A stretch of DNA of 34,123 nucleotides from Candidatus Rokuibacteriota bacterium (lineage in GTDB: Bacteria > Methylomirabilota > Methylomirabilia > Rokubacteriales > CSP1-6), in contig JACPIQ010000052.1 of the NCBI GenBank assembly GCA_016188005.1, forward strand, positions 1 through 34,123. The letters are read 5' to 3'. A program made the position numbers and the translations under genes. Every line of letters starts with the position of its first letter. Position 1 is the stretch's first letter. The notes below the pieces were generated by a model that saw nothing but the letters and a program-made list of their open reading frames with translations, was not told the DNA's origin and searched no databases. Shown here one piece after another: positions 24,402 to 31,975 of this stretch.

Positions 24402-24407
24402 ATTATA
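24402..24407 (-). promoter_or_regulatory. -10 box (TATAAT) upstream of the selenoprotein-cstA-ATPase run
   Basis: A consensus TATAAT on the minus strand, 49 nt before the ATG at 24352, in DNA that is otherwise GC-rich. No matching -35 at 17 nt is clear. The overlapping TATTAT on the plus strand could serve the gene at 24450, making this a shared divergent promoter region. Confidence 0.5.
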
Positions 24408-24449
24408 CCGCCAAAGCCGGGACAAGAGGGTCCACCCGGAGGGAGGCCC

Positions 24450-24731
24450 ATGCGGCCCGAGGACTGGCAGGCTCTGGACGACGACGGGCTCGAGCGCCTC
24501 CTCGTCGAGCGATGGCTCTACCGGGGCGCCATGCTGGCCGTGATCTTCATGTCCGCCGTGATCGTCACCTGGCTCGGGGCCCGCGGTCTCAGGGGCCTGG
24601 TGGATCAGGTCACCGTCGGCGTGCTGGTGGCCCTGGGTCTGGCCGCCGGCGCGGTGGCGTTCACGATGCGGCGGCAGGACCTTCGCATCCACCTCGAGCT
24701 CCGCCACCGGCGGACGTCGCGCGGGGGCTAG
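24450..24731 (+). CDS. small membrane protein with two transmembrane helices
   Basis: A protein of 93 aa that I do not recognise. The N-terminus is hydrophilic and acidic (MRPEDWQALDDDGLERLL). Two hydrophobic helices follow, about residues 27-44 (MLAVIFMSAVIVTWLGA) and 52-70 (VGVLVALGLAAGAVAF), with a basic tail (RRQDLRIHLELRHRR). The charge pattern predicts both ends in the cytoplasm. The ATG at 24450 has GGAGGGAGG just upstream. It is divergent from the selenoprotein gene and 57 nt before the L-2-hydroxyglutarate oxidase gene. Confidence 0.7.
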   Translation: MRPEDWQALDDDGLERLLVERWLYRGAMLAVIFMSAVIVTWLGARGLRGLVDQVTVGVLVALGLAAGAVAFTMRRQDLRIHLELRHRRTSRGG

Positions 24732-24788
24732 GACCGCCCCCCCGCGCGCTCGGGGGTCGCGCGGGACGAGCGTGGTAGACTCCGGGGC

Positions 24789-25997
24789 GTGTCTCGATCC
24801 GCCGACATCGCCATCATCGGCGCCGGCATCGTCGGGCTCGCCACCGCGGTCTCGCTGAGCGAGCGGCATCCCCGCGCCCGCCTCGTCGTCCTCGACAAGG
24901 AGCCGCGCGTCGCGGCCCACCAGACCGGGCACAACAGCGGTGTCATCCACTCCGGGATCTACTACAAGCCCGGTTCCCACAAGGCCCGGCTCTGCGTGGA
25001 GGGCGCCCGGCTCATGACCGAGTTCTGCGACGCCCACGGCATCGGGTACGAGCGGTGCGGCAAGGTCATCGTGGCCACCGACGAGTCGGAGCTGCCGCGG
25101 CTCCAGGCGCTCCACGAGCGTGGCACGGCCAACGGCGTCCCGGGCCTCCGGCTCGTCTCCGGGGAGGAGGCGCGGGCGCATGAGCCGCATTGCCGGGCGG
25201 TGCGCGGGCTGCTGTCGCCTGCCACGGGGATCGTGGACTACACGCAGGTGGCCGAGGCCATGGCCGGGCTGATCGAGAAACGCGGCGCCGAGGTGGTCAC
25301 GGGCGCCAGGCTCACCGGCGCGCGGCGCGGCGCGGCGGGCTTCGTGCTCGAGACGCCGGCGGGCCCGATCGCGGCGCGCCACGTGGTCAACTGCGGGGGG
25401 CTCCACTCGGACCGCGTGGCGCGCCTCATGGGGGCCGCCCCCGATGTGCGGATCATCCCGTTCCGCGGCGAGTACTACATGCTCCGTCCCGAGCGCCGGT
25501 CCCTGGTCCGCGGGCTCATCTATCCCGTCCCGGACCCGCGCTTCCCCTTCCTGGGCGTCCACTTCACGCGGACGGTGCACAGGGACGTGGAGGCCGGTCC
25601 CAACGCGGTGCTCGCCCTCGCCCGCGAGGGGTACTCCATCGGGACGGTCCGGGTGGGCGAGGCGCTGGGCACCTTTGCCTATCGGGGGTTCTGGGCCATG
25701 GCCCGGCGCTACTGGCGGATGGGGGCCTACGAGCTCTACCGCTCGCTGAGCAAGGGGGCCTTCGTCCGGTCGCTCCAGCGGCTCGTCCCCGACATCCGGG
25801 CGGAGGACATCGCTCCCGGCGGCGCCGGCGTGCGGGCCCAGGCGGTGAGCCCGGACGGATCACTCGTGGACGACTTCAAGATCGCGCTGACGCCGGGCGC
25901 CATCCACGTGCTCAATGCGCCCTCGCCCGCCGCCACCGCGTCCATCGCCATCGGCCGGCACATCGCCAGCCTGGCGGCGGAGCACTTCGGTCTGTAA
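24789..25997 (+). CDS. lhgO: L-2-hydroxyglutarate oxidase (DAO family FAD enzyme)
   Basis: A protein of 402 aa. FAD binding is shown by IAIIGAGIVGLATAVSL at residues 7-23 and the matching acidic end of the second strand (VVLDKE). The family signature HNSGVIHSGIYYKPGS follows near residue 48. Further marks are GKVIVATDESE, SPATGIVDY, RGEYYMLRPE and VPDPRFPFLGVHFTR, all typical of LhgO. It oxidises L-2-hydroxyglutarate to 2-oxoglutarate, feeding electrons to quinone or oxygen. The GTG at 24789 is the only start close to the FAD motif. The gene is monocistronic or follows the small membrane protein; a palindromic repeat begins right at its stop. Confidence 0.92.
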   Translation: MSRSADIAIIGAGIVGLATAVSLSERHPRARLVVLDKEPRVAAHQTGHNSGVIHSGIYYKPGSHKARLCVEGARLMTEFCDAHGIGYERCGKVIVATDESELPRLQALHERGTANGVPGLRLVSGEEARAHEPHCRAVRGLLSPATGIVDYTQVAEAMAGLIEKRGAEVVTGARLTGARRGAAGFVLETPAGPIAARHVVNCGGLHSDRVARLMGAAPDVRIIPFRGEYYMLRPERRSLVRGLIYPVPDPRFPFLGVHFTRTVHRDVEAGPNAVLALAREGYSIGTVRVGEALGTFAYRGFWAMARRYWRMGAYELYRSLSKGAFVRSLQRLVPDIRAEDIAPGGAGVRAQAVSPDGSLVDDFKIALTPGAIHVLNAPSPAATASIAIGRHIASLAAEHFGL

Positions 25998-26187
25998 CAG
26001 GCCGCTGAAAAGGGCCCATCTGCGGAGGTACGGCGCCCTCGGCCGCACGCTCAACGTGGCTCGCTCACGCTCGCCCAGATCTCCACATCCGCTCACCTCG
26101 CCTCCGGCTGCGGCTCGCCAGGCGGCGTACGCCTCGCGTGCGGCCGTCGGGCGCCGCCTCGCATCTGGACCCTTTGATCGGCCTGTT
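25996..26187. repeat. 192-bp palindromic MITE-like repeat
   Basis: The ends are imperfect inverted repeats: AACAGGCCG at 25996-26004 matches the complement at 26179-26187, and similarity continues inward for about 28 nt. Further in, GGCCGCACGC occurs on both arms in inverted order. The whole segment could fold into one long hairpin and holds no gene. The left arm starts at the stop codon of the L-2-hydroxyglutarate oxidase gene. Likely a non-autonomous mobile or REP-like element. Confidence 0.65.
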
Positions 26188-26214
26188 GAGGTCTTCCCGC
26201 GACTCGAGTAGCCC

Positions 26215-26628
26215 TCAGGGCCTGGGGGCGCGGGCCTCGGCCTCGCGGATCCGGGTCTCGGCCTCGCGCGCGCGGTCCTCGGCCTCCAGCATGCGCGTGG
26301 CCAGCTGGCGGATCAGCGCCAGCGCCAGCGCCGGGTTCGAGCGCACCAGGTGCTCGAGCCGGTTGGCCGGGATCAGCATGAGCGTGACGGGCTCGGCGGC
26401 CACGGCGTCGGCCGAGCGCGGCGCGTTGCGGAAGAGCGCCAGCTCCCCGAGCAGGTCGCCCTTGCCGAGCACGCGCAGCACACGCTCCTCCGTACCGAAG
26501 CGCCGCCGGATCTCGACCTTGCCCTCGTGCACCATGAAGGCCTCGCCGTTGGCGCCGTCCCCCTCGCGGAAGATGAAGTCGCCGGGCTTGAAGGTCCTGG
26601 TGGGCACGTCCCCGATCTGACGGCTCAT
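26215..26628 (-). CDS. cyclic-nucleotide-binding (Crp-like sensor) domain protein without HTH
   Basis: A protein of 137 aa consisting of one cNMP-binding domain: RTFKPGDFIFREGDGANGEAF, then VHEGKVEIRRRF, RVLGKGDLLGELALFRNAPRSA with the phosphate-binding GELAL-x(n)-RSA loop, and a C-terminal helix (PALALALIRQLATRMLEAEDRA). The loop residues needed for cAMP or cGMP binding are present. No DNA-binding domain follows; the tail is a charged coiled coil (AREAETRIREAEARA). It may act as a regulatory subunit or scaffold. The gene is divergent from the protease-rhodanese gene with 40 nt between start codons, so regulation may be shared. Confidence 0.88.
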   Translation of the reverse strand: MSRQIGDVPTRTFKPGDFIFREGDGANGEAFMVHEGKVEIRRRFGTEERVLRVLGKGDLLGELALFRNAPRSADAVAAEPVTLMLIPANRLEHLVRSNPALALALIRQLATRMLEAEDRAREAETRIREAEARAPRP

Positions 26629-26668
26629 GCCTTGCCCTCGTGGTGTAGAATGGCCCGCGGTGCCCCCT

Positions 26669-28291
26669 ATGGTACGCCGATTCGCCCTCTCCGCGACACT
26701 GCTCCTGGCCTTCGCGGCGGGCGCCCCCGGAGCGGCCCAGGCCCAGAGGAGCCTCAGCGTGCAGGAGGCGCTGCTGCGCGCCAAGCCCGCCGTCGTGCTC
26801 GTGATCGCCGAGGTCTCCGCGGAGGTCACGCTCGACTGCGGCGGCGGGCCCACCACCATGACGCCGCCCGCCTTCCGCGAGACGGGCACCGGTTGGTTCG
26901 TGGACGGTCGCGGCTGGATCATCACCAACGGGCACGTGGTGCAGCCGGCGCACACGCCGCCGCGCTGGCTCGTCAACCAGCAGGCGCAGCGCGCCGTGAC
27001 CACGGCCTGCCTGCCGAAGGCGCTCCAGCGCCAGGGGATGACCCCGGGCGAGCGGCCGGAGCTCGAGGACGCGATCAAGCGCAAGCTCCTCGACCGGGTG
27101 CTGCCGACGACGAAGGTCAAGCTCACCCCGCAGGTGTCGGTGGTCATCTCGAGCGGTGCGCGCTTCAAGGCCGAGGTGAAGAAGTACAGCCCGCCGGTGA
27201 GCAACGATCCCGGCGCCATGTCGGGGCGGGACCTGGCGCTCCTGCACGTGCCCGGCGCGGAGTTCCCCGTGCTGCCCCTGGCCGACTCCAAGGTGGTGCA
27301 GATCGGCGACCCCGTCCACATCCTCGGCTTCCCGGGCGTCGTGCTCTCCCACGAACTGCTGAACAAGTCGGCCGGCGTCGAGGCCTCCGTGACCAACGGC
27401 GCCATCTCCGGCTTCAAGCAGGACGTGGCCAACCAGCCGGTTCTCCAGACGGACGCGCCCGCGGCCTGGGGCAACTCGGGCGGGCCCGCGGTGAACCAGA
27501 AGGGGGCCGTGCTGGGCGTCCTCACCTTCGTGTCGCTGGCGCCGGGGCCGGAGGGCTCCATCGTCCAGGGCTTCAATTTCGTCATCCCCGCGAACGCGGT
27601 GCGCGACTTCGTCAAGGACACCGAGGTGAAGCTCGAGGGGAAGAGCAAGTTCACGGAGGCCTGGTTCAGCGGGCTCCGCGAGTTCTTCAGCGACGACTGG
27701 AAGGCCGCCGCGCGGCACCTCGAGCAGGCCGACGCGCTGTTGCCGAACCTGCCCGACGTCAAGCGGGTCCTGGCCGAGGCCCGCGAGAACGTGAAGAACC
27801 CGCCGCCGCGGCCCTTCCCGTGGTTCTGGGTGGCCATCGGCGTGACCCTCGTGAGCGGGGCGGGCTATGGCACCCAGTTCGCGCTGCGCTGGCACAAGAA
27901 CCGCTACCGGATCCAGCCCTCGGAGGTGATCCGGATGCTCGAGTCGGGCAAGGCGCCCACCGTCCTCGACGTACGCAGGACGGAGGTCTACGATGCGCTC
28001 CCGCTCAAGATCCCGAACTCGGTGCGGCTGGCGCCCGAGGAATTGTCGAGCGGCGTGGGGGGGCTCGAGCTGGACACCACCCGCCCGGTGGTCGCCTACT
28101 GCACCTGACCCGACGAGGCCACGAGCGCCCGTGTGGCGCGGGACCTCCGGAAGCTGGGATTCAAGGACGTCCGGATCCTCAAGGGCGGTCTCGGCGCCTG
28201 GACCAACGCGGGGCTGCCCATCGAGACCCGCTCCGACATCTCCGCCGTGGGCCTCGAGCTCTACAAGGCGCTGGCCAGCGGCAACGTCTGA
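26669..28291 (+). CDS. membrane-anchored trypsin-like protease fused to rhodanese domain, selenoprotein (TGA at 28106-28108 read as Sec480)
   Basis: A 540-residue product. Signal peptide 1-25 (cut after AQA); trypsin-like protease domain with His89 (ITNGHVV), Asp188 (GRDLALLHV) and Ser270 (WGNSGGPAV); one membrane helix about 383-405 (WFWVAIGVTLVSGAGYG) followed by positive charges; then a cytoplasmic rhodanese domain from about 417. The rhodanese loop reads VAYCT-TGA-PDEATSARVA and the domain continues perfectly after the TGA (KLGFKDVRILKGGLGAW) to a TGA at 28289-28291. Homologous loops that I remember read YC-x-CP-x-EAT, so the TGA stands where the second Cys would be, giving C-T-U. A SECIS-like hairpin follows. 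Start at 26669 is preferred for the signal peptide; TAGAAT at 26646 may be its -10 box. Standard annotation would truncate it at 28108. Confidence 0.85.
28115..28147 (+). promoter_or_regulatory. SECIS-like hairpin for Sec insertion (rhodanese gene)
   Basis: The apical stem GCGCC/GGCGC (28125-28129 with 28135-28139) closes the loop CGUGU. It can extend through an internal loop to an outer stem, GAGGCC pairing with GG-A-CCUC, ending at 28147. The apical loop lies 22-26 nt after the UGA, almost the same distance as in the thioredoxin-like gene. Paired by eye only. Confidence 0.65.
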
Positions 28292-28312
28292 GGGGGTGCC
28301 CGAAGGCAAGAG

Positions 28313-28338
28313 GGGGAGGCCCGTTCCCGAGCCTCCCC
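28313..28338 (+). terminator. stem-loop after the protease-rhodanese gene
   Basis: An 8-bp stem GGGGAGGC/GCCTCCCC with a 10-nt loop, 21 nt after the TGA at 28289-28291. Its position supports 28291, and not 28108, as the real end of the gene. Confidence 0.6.
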
Positions 28339-28412
28339 GGTGCCTTCCCGGAACGCCCAACGGCGTTTCGGGCCCACTACGTCATGCCGGGCCCCTGTGG
28401 GGCGACCGGCGG

Positions 28413-28428
28413 CGGGCTAAAAAGCCCG
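28413..28428. terminator. short stem-loop CGGGCT-AAAA-AGCCCG
   Basis: A 6-bp stem with AAAA loop in the gene-free stretch 28292-28681. Apart from this hairpin, the terminator before it and the nrdJ-end repeat at 28538, I see nothing in that stretch. Confidence 0.4.
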
Positions 28429-28537
28429 TCCTCAGGTAGTTGGGACTGCCTGGCGATTCCACCTTCCCCCTCGCCCCAGCGGTTCGCAAGCCTCTGGTGG
28501 CCGGGGTGCGTCAGCGCCCCTGCGTCACGCCTACGAG

Positions 28538-28566
28538 CACCCCGTGGTGGTGCCGAAGGTGACGCA
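28538..28566 (-). repeat. left attachment-site-like repeat (nrdJ 3'-end remnant)
   Basis: The segment matches 33922-33950 at 28 of 29 positions, the single mismatch being at 28556. On the minus strand it reads Gly-Thr-Thr-Thr-Gly-Cys-Ser followed by a TAG stop, the same end as NrdJ. The sequence further upstream in that frame is not NrdJ, so it is an isolated scrap. Confidence 0.75.
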
Positions 28567-28681
28567 TGCGACACGGGACACCCCTGGTGCCTCTGGTGGC
28601 GCTCAGGTCCAGGAGACCACGCCATCCCTCGTGGGTGCCGGGGACATGGGAGACGGGGCCGGCCGTGAGAACACGGACATT

Positions 28682-29437
28682 TCACGGACAGTCCGCTGCG
28701 CCGGAGCACCAGGTGACCCCCCGCCAGTTCACCGCGCGCCAGGGTTGGGCAGCCGCCAGCGGGCGGGGATGACGACCTTCGGTCTGAGTGAGCGGGCCAA
28801 GACCGTCCGCCTCGAATCGGCAGCGGGGGGGTCCTTGGGAGTGGCGGCGAACCGTGTAGGTTCTGAGGGTCCGCTTCACCGTGAGTCGGTACTCCCTGTA
28901 GGACTTCCAAGCGGCATCGATCAGCGGTCCTCGCTCCTTCCAGTGCTGATCATAGATCGCGGGATCGATGAGGTCTGGGTAGAATTTCAGCTCCCCTTCA
29001 CGGAACGCAAAGAAGTGTGCCGCGACGAAGGCGTCAACAGCGCTGAGGGCATGCACCAAGGCGAACGTCCGCTTGTGAAGACGTCGGTGAAGGTACCTGT
29101 TCTCCACGAGCCTGAAGAAACGACAGAACTTCCCTACCCGGAGAGCGTCCTGGAGTTGGCAGTGCCCGTTCCAGACGTCGGAGTTCAGGAACGCATGGAG
29201 GAACTGCTCATCGATGAGGCGATCCGATGCACGAAAGATCTTCAAGTCGTGCTCGGTACCACGGCCAGCGAGAAGGCGCGTCGCGAGGGAGTATCGGAAG
29301 GCAAGCACAACAGCCAGGGCAGTACCGAGGACCAGCACCAACAACTGCAAGAGGGGAACGGACTCCCGGAGGGGCTTCACGTAGGGCGACAGGAACTCGG
29401 TCCAAACGCCGGCAATGGCATCAAGTATCGTTGCCAC
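28682..29437 (-). CDS. membrane-anchored protein of unknown function
   Basis: A protein of 251 aa, starting at GTG 29437 with GGGGAG just upstream. The N-terminal 20 residues are amphipathic, then one membrane helix (VPLLQLLVLVLGTALAVVLA, about 28-47). The cytoplasmic part is rich in aromatic and charged residues (FCRFFRLVENRYLHRRLHKR, AHFFAFREGELKFYPDLIDP) and probably helical. I do not recognise the family. After about residue 190 (RTLRTYTVRRH) the composition changes, and the last 50 residues, rich in Arg, Trp and Pro, may be read-through into unrelated DNA. Lower GC at many third positions than the flanking genes supports transfer. Located just inside the left island repeat. Confidence 0.6.
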   Translation of the reverse strand: MATILDAIAGVWTEFLSPYVKPLRESVPLLQLLVLVLGTALAVVLAFRYSLATRLLAGRGTEHDLKIFRASDRLIDEQFLHAFLNSDVWNGHCQLQDALRVGKFCRFFRLVENRYLHRRLHKRTFALVHALSAVDAFVAAHFFAFREGELKFYPDLIDPAIYDQHWKERGPLIDAAWKSYREYRLTVKRTLRTYTVRRHSQGPPRCRFEADGLGPLTQTEGRHPRPLAAAQPWRAVNWRGVTWCSGAADCP

Positions 29438-29747
29438 AACGCTCCCCCTTCGCGGTGAGCATTCTAGCGCGACTCGTCCTCCGACGGCCCCACGATTCCG
29501 GGCTTTGGCCCCCGCCCAAGGCCGTCCGTGCCCGGCCCGGTGATCCTGGCAATCGGAGCGCGCGCCCCGCCGGTAATCCGTCGCCACGACGGCGCTACAT
29601 CGCGAATCGGTACGGGGACGACGGGCTAGCATCATGGGCTCGACTCGTCCTCCGGCCCCTGGGCCGGCCCCCGAGTCCCCCTACCGATTTTGTAGCCAAG
29701 CAGGGGGCTGGCGACAACGGGAACGTCGTAGCAACGGGGCCGGAGCC
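29438..29747. other. intergenic stretch without supported gene
   Basis: No convincing coding frame in either direction. A 14-nt sequence CGACTCGTCCTCCG occurs twice, near 29468 and 29640, on the same strand. Composition is less GC-biased than the chromosomal part. Confidence 0.5.
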
Positions 29748-29888
29748 GTGAGCGCCCCAGGTATCATCGAGTTCATCACCGACCCGGAATTTCTCGGGCT
29801 GACCCGATCCGCCGCGCAGGAGACGCTGCCGCAGGCGATCTACGGACTGCCCGTGTCCGACCATCACCTCGACCGTAGCCGCCTCTAG
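29748..29888 (+). pseudogene. terminase-like N-terminal fragment
   Basis: A 46-aa frame from GTG 29748. The stretch IIEFITDPEFLGLTRSAAQ followed by AIYGLPVSD resembles the N-terminal region of phage-type large terminases (a helix ending in SPAQ and a KAIYGLPL segment, from memory). The frame ends at 29888 before any ATPase motif. It is probably a prophage scrap within the island; a short unrelated ORF is the alternative. The 365 nt after it hold only the promoter at 30134. Confidence 0.4.
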
Positions 29889-30133
29889 GCGGGCTGCCAA
29901 CGGCCTTCAGGAGGTTGCGGGGACCGGATGGGCGCCTTCAGCGGATGATCGACTTGGCGCTTCGAGCGCCGTTGGCGGAGTGCACGTCGAATCTGTGGGG
30001 GCTGGCCCGCCGCAGCCTGGGCTCCTGTAGCCCCTCCTGATGAATGACGGCGGGGCGGTGAGCGCGCGCCGTGCCGGCCGCCCCTCGGGGCAGCGCTCCG
30101 CCCCGGCCCTCTCAGAAGCCCAATGGGGACCTG

Positions 30134-30162
30134 TTGACAATCGCCTACGGGAACACCTAAGG
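30134..30162 (+). promoter_or_regulatory. possible promoter (TTGACA -35)
   Basis: A consensus TTGACA at 30134-30139 and a weak -10 region at about 30157-30162 (CTAAGG), 17 nt apart. It points toward the secreted protein gene at 30254. Confidence 0.4.
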
Positions 30163-30253
30163 TTTCCTCACGGCCCTGTGTCACGGCCGGTGGGTGCTGG
30201 GGGCTGGCGTTGTTCCCCGACAGAGAGCGATGGGACGCGCGAGGAGGGGGCTC

Positions 30254-31240
30254 ATGCTTCGATCAATGGCCGCCCTGTGGTTGTCAGCAGTTCTACTCGG
30301 CCTGCCCCCCTTGGCCAGTGGGGCGGACGAGGAGCCGGTAGATATCGACGCCGAGGTCGCGCGGCTCACGCAGGACCTCGCGGACGCGGGCATCCGCGGG
30401 GCGCAGTGTTTGGAGGCGGCCCGCGCCAGCAGCACTTATGCCAGCTCATCAAGCTCAAGTTCCTATCGGAGCGACTCCACCTCGACATTCGACACGACGG
30501 ACAGGACGAGGAGGTCTCGCCCCAGCGCCGGAAGCCGGGCAAGGGCGAGCACGTCCACGAGCACGTATACGAGCAGCGGCAGCGGGTCCAGTCAGGGCAG
30601 CTATTCCAGCAGCCTCTCTCCGACGCCGCAGATGCGGATCACGGGCTGCCGCGAACAGGCCAACGGCTCTCGTCAGATAATCCGAGCCTCGACCCAGCAC
30701 GCGAAGACGGACCCTGCGGCATTCGCGGCCATTGTGCGCGTGAACCGGGTCCAGGAGCGGAAGCTCCGAGCGCAGCAGGCCGCCGCACTTGAGCGGGCGC
30801 TCCTCGCCGTGCGCCAGGACCTCGAGGCCCTCATGTCGGCTTCGCCGCCTTCGATGGGGATGGAGGTGTTCTCCGGTCGCCTGGAGTCACTAGAGCAGGG
30901 CGTGCGTTCCCTGTCGGGAATGGTCCCTTCGGACGGCACCGGCCCGCAGATGGTCGAGACGATCCAGCGGGCAGCCAGAGCGTTCCGCGCCGCGCGGGAT
31001 CGCTGGTCACAGGGCGAGGGGCAAGCGGAGGAGGTGGCGAGGCTCGAGCATGAGATCAAGGAGACACGGCAGAAGCTGGCGAGCCGGGAGTCCTTCGTGG
31101 CGCGCGCGGAACTCGACGCGCACGAACATAACCTGAAGCAGCAGAAGGGCCACCTCAGCCGCTCGACCCGGCAGAGCGAGGCCGCATGGCGCGATGCAGT
31201 GCCGGCAGGGAAGGCGGCATTCGCCAGCCTGGGGCGGTAG
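30254..31240 (+). CDS. secreted serine-rich coiled-coil protein of unknown function
   Basis: A protein of 328 aa. The ATG at 30254 has GAGGAGGGGG a few nt upstream and is followed by a signal peptide (LRSMAALWLSAVLLGLPPLA) with a cut after ASG. A short helical part (DIDAEVARLTQDLADAG) leads to a low-complexity Ser/Thr/Tyr-rich segment (about residues 58-130; SSSSSSSYRSDSTSTF and STSTYTSSGSGSSQG). Residues from about 150 to the end are long helices with heptad-like spacing (VQERKLRAQQAAALERALL, VARLEHEIKETRQKLASRES). Cys45 and Cys132 or so might pair. Resembles envelope or surface-structure proteins; no family recognised. Probably island cargo. Confidence 0.7.
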   Translation: MLRSMAALWLSAVLLGLPPLASGADEEPVDIDAEVARLTQDLADAGIRGAQCLEAARASSTYASSSSSSSYRSDSTSTFDTTDRTRRSRPSAGSRARASTSTSTYTSSGSGSSQGSYSSSLSPTPQMRITGCREQANGSRQIIRASTQHAKTDPAAFAAIVRVNRVQERKLRAQQAAALERALLAVRQDLEALMSASPPSMGMEVFSGRLESLEQGVRSLSGMVPSDGTGPQMVETIQRAARAFRAARDRWSQGEGQAEEVARLEHEIKETRQKLASRESFVARAELDAHEHNLKQQKGHLSRSTRQSEAAWRDAVPAGKAAFASLGR

Positions 31241-31464
31241 GGCCGCCTTCCTCCACTTTCCCCGCCCGCCGAGCTGAAGGGGTTTGGCTCGGGCCGGCCG
31301 TCGGGCTGGGAACGTTCATAGGGGTGGCGGGGACGGGTCTGGTGACCCCAGGGCTGGGGCTGGACCCGGGCCATCCGGGCGACCCCTAGAGCCTCTTGAC
31401 TACCCTCCTCAGGATTGGCCAGACTCACGCCACTGCGTGTAGACTGGATTAGGGGCGCCGACGG

Positions 31465-31743
31465 GTGCGGTTTGAATGGGATGCTGCGAAGGCAGCGTCG
31501 AACCTCGCGAAACACGGTGTTTCATTCGAAGAGGCGAGCACGGTGTTCGGCGATCGGCTGGCCACGACCGTCCTTGATCCGGACCATTCCGTCGGCGAGG
31601 AGCGTTGGCTCACCACGGGGCTGTCGCGCGAGCGCAGACTCGTGATCCTTTGGCATACGAACCGAGAGGAGACGACAATCCGCATCATCGGTGCGCGGTT
31701 GCCCACACCCAGTGAGCGGAGGACCTATGAGTCAGGACAATAG
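31465..31743 (+). CDS. brnT: BrnT family toxin
   Basis: A protein of 92 aa, the usual BrnT length. Family marks: FEWDAAKAASNLAKHGVSFEEA at the N-terminus, FGDRLATTVLDPDHS, ERWLTTGLS, and the strand RRLVILWHTNREETTIRIIGAR (broken here for reading) ending in the Arg-rich RxxPSERRTYE. BrnT has a RelE-like fold and cuts RNA. The conserved His in LAKHGVSF and the Arg in IIGARLP are present, so the toxin looks active. GTG start. The antitoxin gene overlaps its 3' end by 17 nt, an order (toxin first) that is usual for brnTA. Confidence 0.88.
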   Translation: MRFEWDAAKAASNLAKHGVSFEEASTVFGDRLATTVLDPDHSVGEERWLTTGLSRERRLVILWHTNREETTIRIIGARLPTPSERRTYESGQ

Positions 31744-31975
31744 CCAGGACGAGATGCGGCCCGAGTACGACATTCGAGGCGGAGTGCGGGGGAAGTACTT
31801 CGACCGGTACCGCGAGGGGATGAGAATCGACGTCCCGCCGACGCCCTTTGTCATGACCGCGAGCGGCGTCAACGCCCTCCAAGATGTCGGCATCTCGCGG
31901 AGCCTTCCGGGTTCCCCCGCCCAGAGCCTAAGAATCGAGATCGCTAAGGCCACACCCATCGCGCCCAACCCATGA
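31727..31975 (+). CDS. antitoxin partner of BrnT
   Basis: A protein of 82 aa. The N-terminal EMRPEYDIRGGVRGKYFDRY is the common start of antitoxins that accompany BrnT-type toxins. The C-terminal half (IDVPPTPFVMTASGVNALQD) differs from the usual RHH-type BrnA, so it is another subtype. GGAGG stands 5 nt before the ATG. It overlaps the toxin gene by 17 nt and the next gene by 4 nt (ATGA), indicating one translation unit of three genes. Confidence 0.72.
   Translation: MSQDNSQDEMRPEYDIRGGVRGKYFDRYREGMRIDVPPTPFVMTASGVNALQDVGISRSLPGSPAQSLRIEIAKATPIAPNP

Noticed and set aside
24336-25580. A 414-codon minus-strand open frame opposite the L-2-hydroxyglutarate oxidase gene
   Set aside because: Antisense shadow; the plus-strand FAD enzyme is certain.
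26093-28360. A 755-codon minus-strand open frame opposite the protease-rhodanese gene
   Set aside because: A high-GC shadow: repetitive Arg/His/Gly composition and no domain, while the plus strand has protease and rhodanese motifs throughout.
29463-29660. Two copies of a 14-nt sequence as mobile-element ends
   Set aside because: Short, direct and without flanking structure; chance repetition in high-GC DNA is likely.
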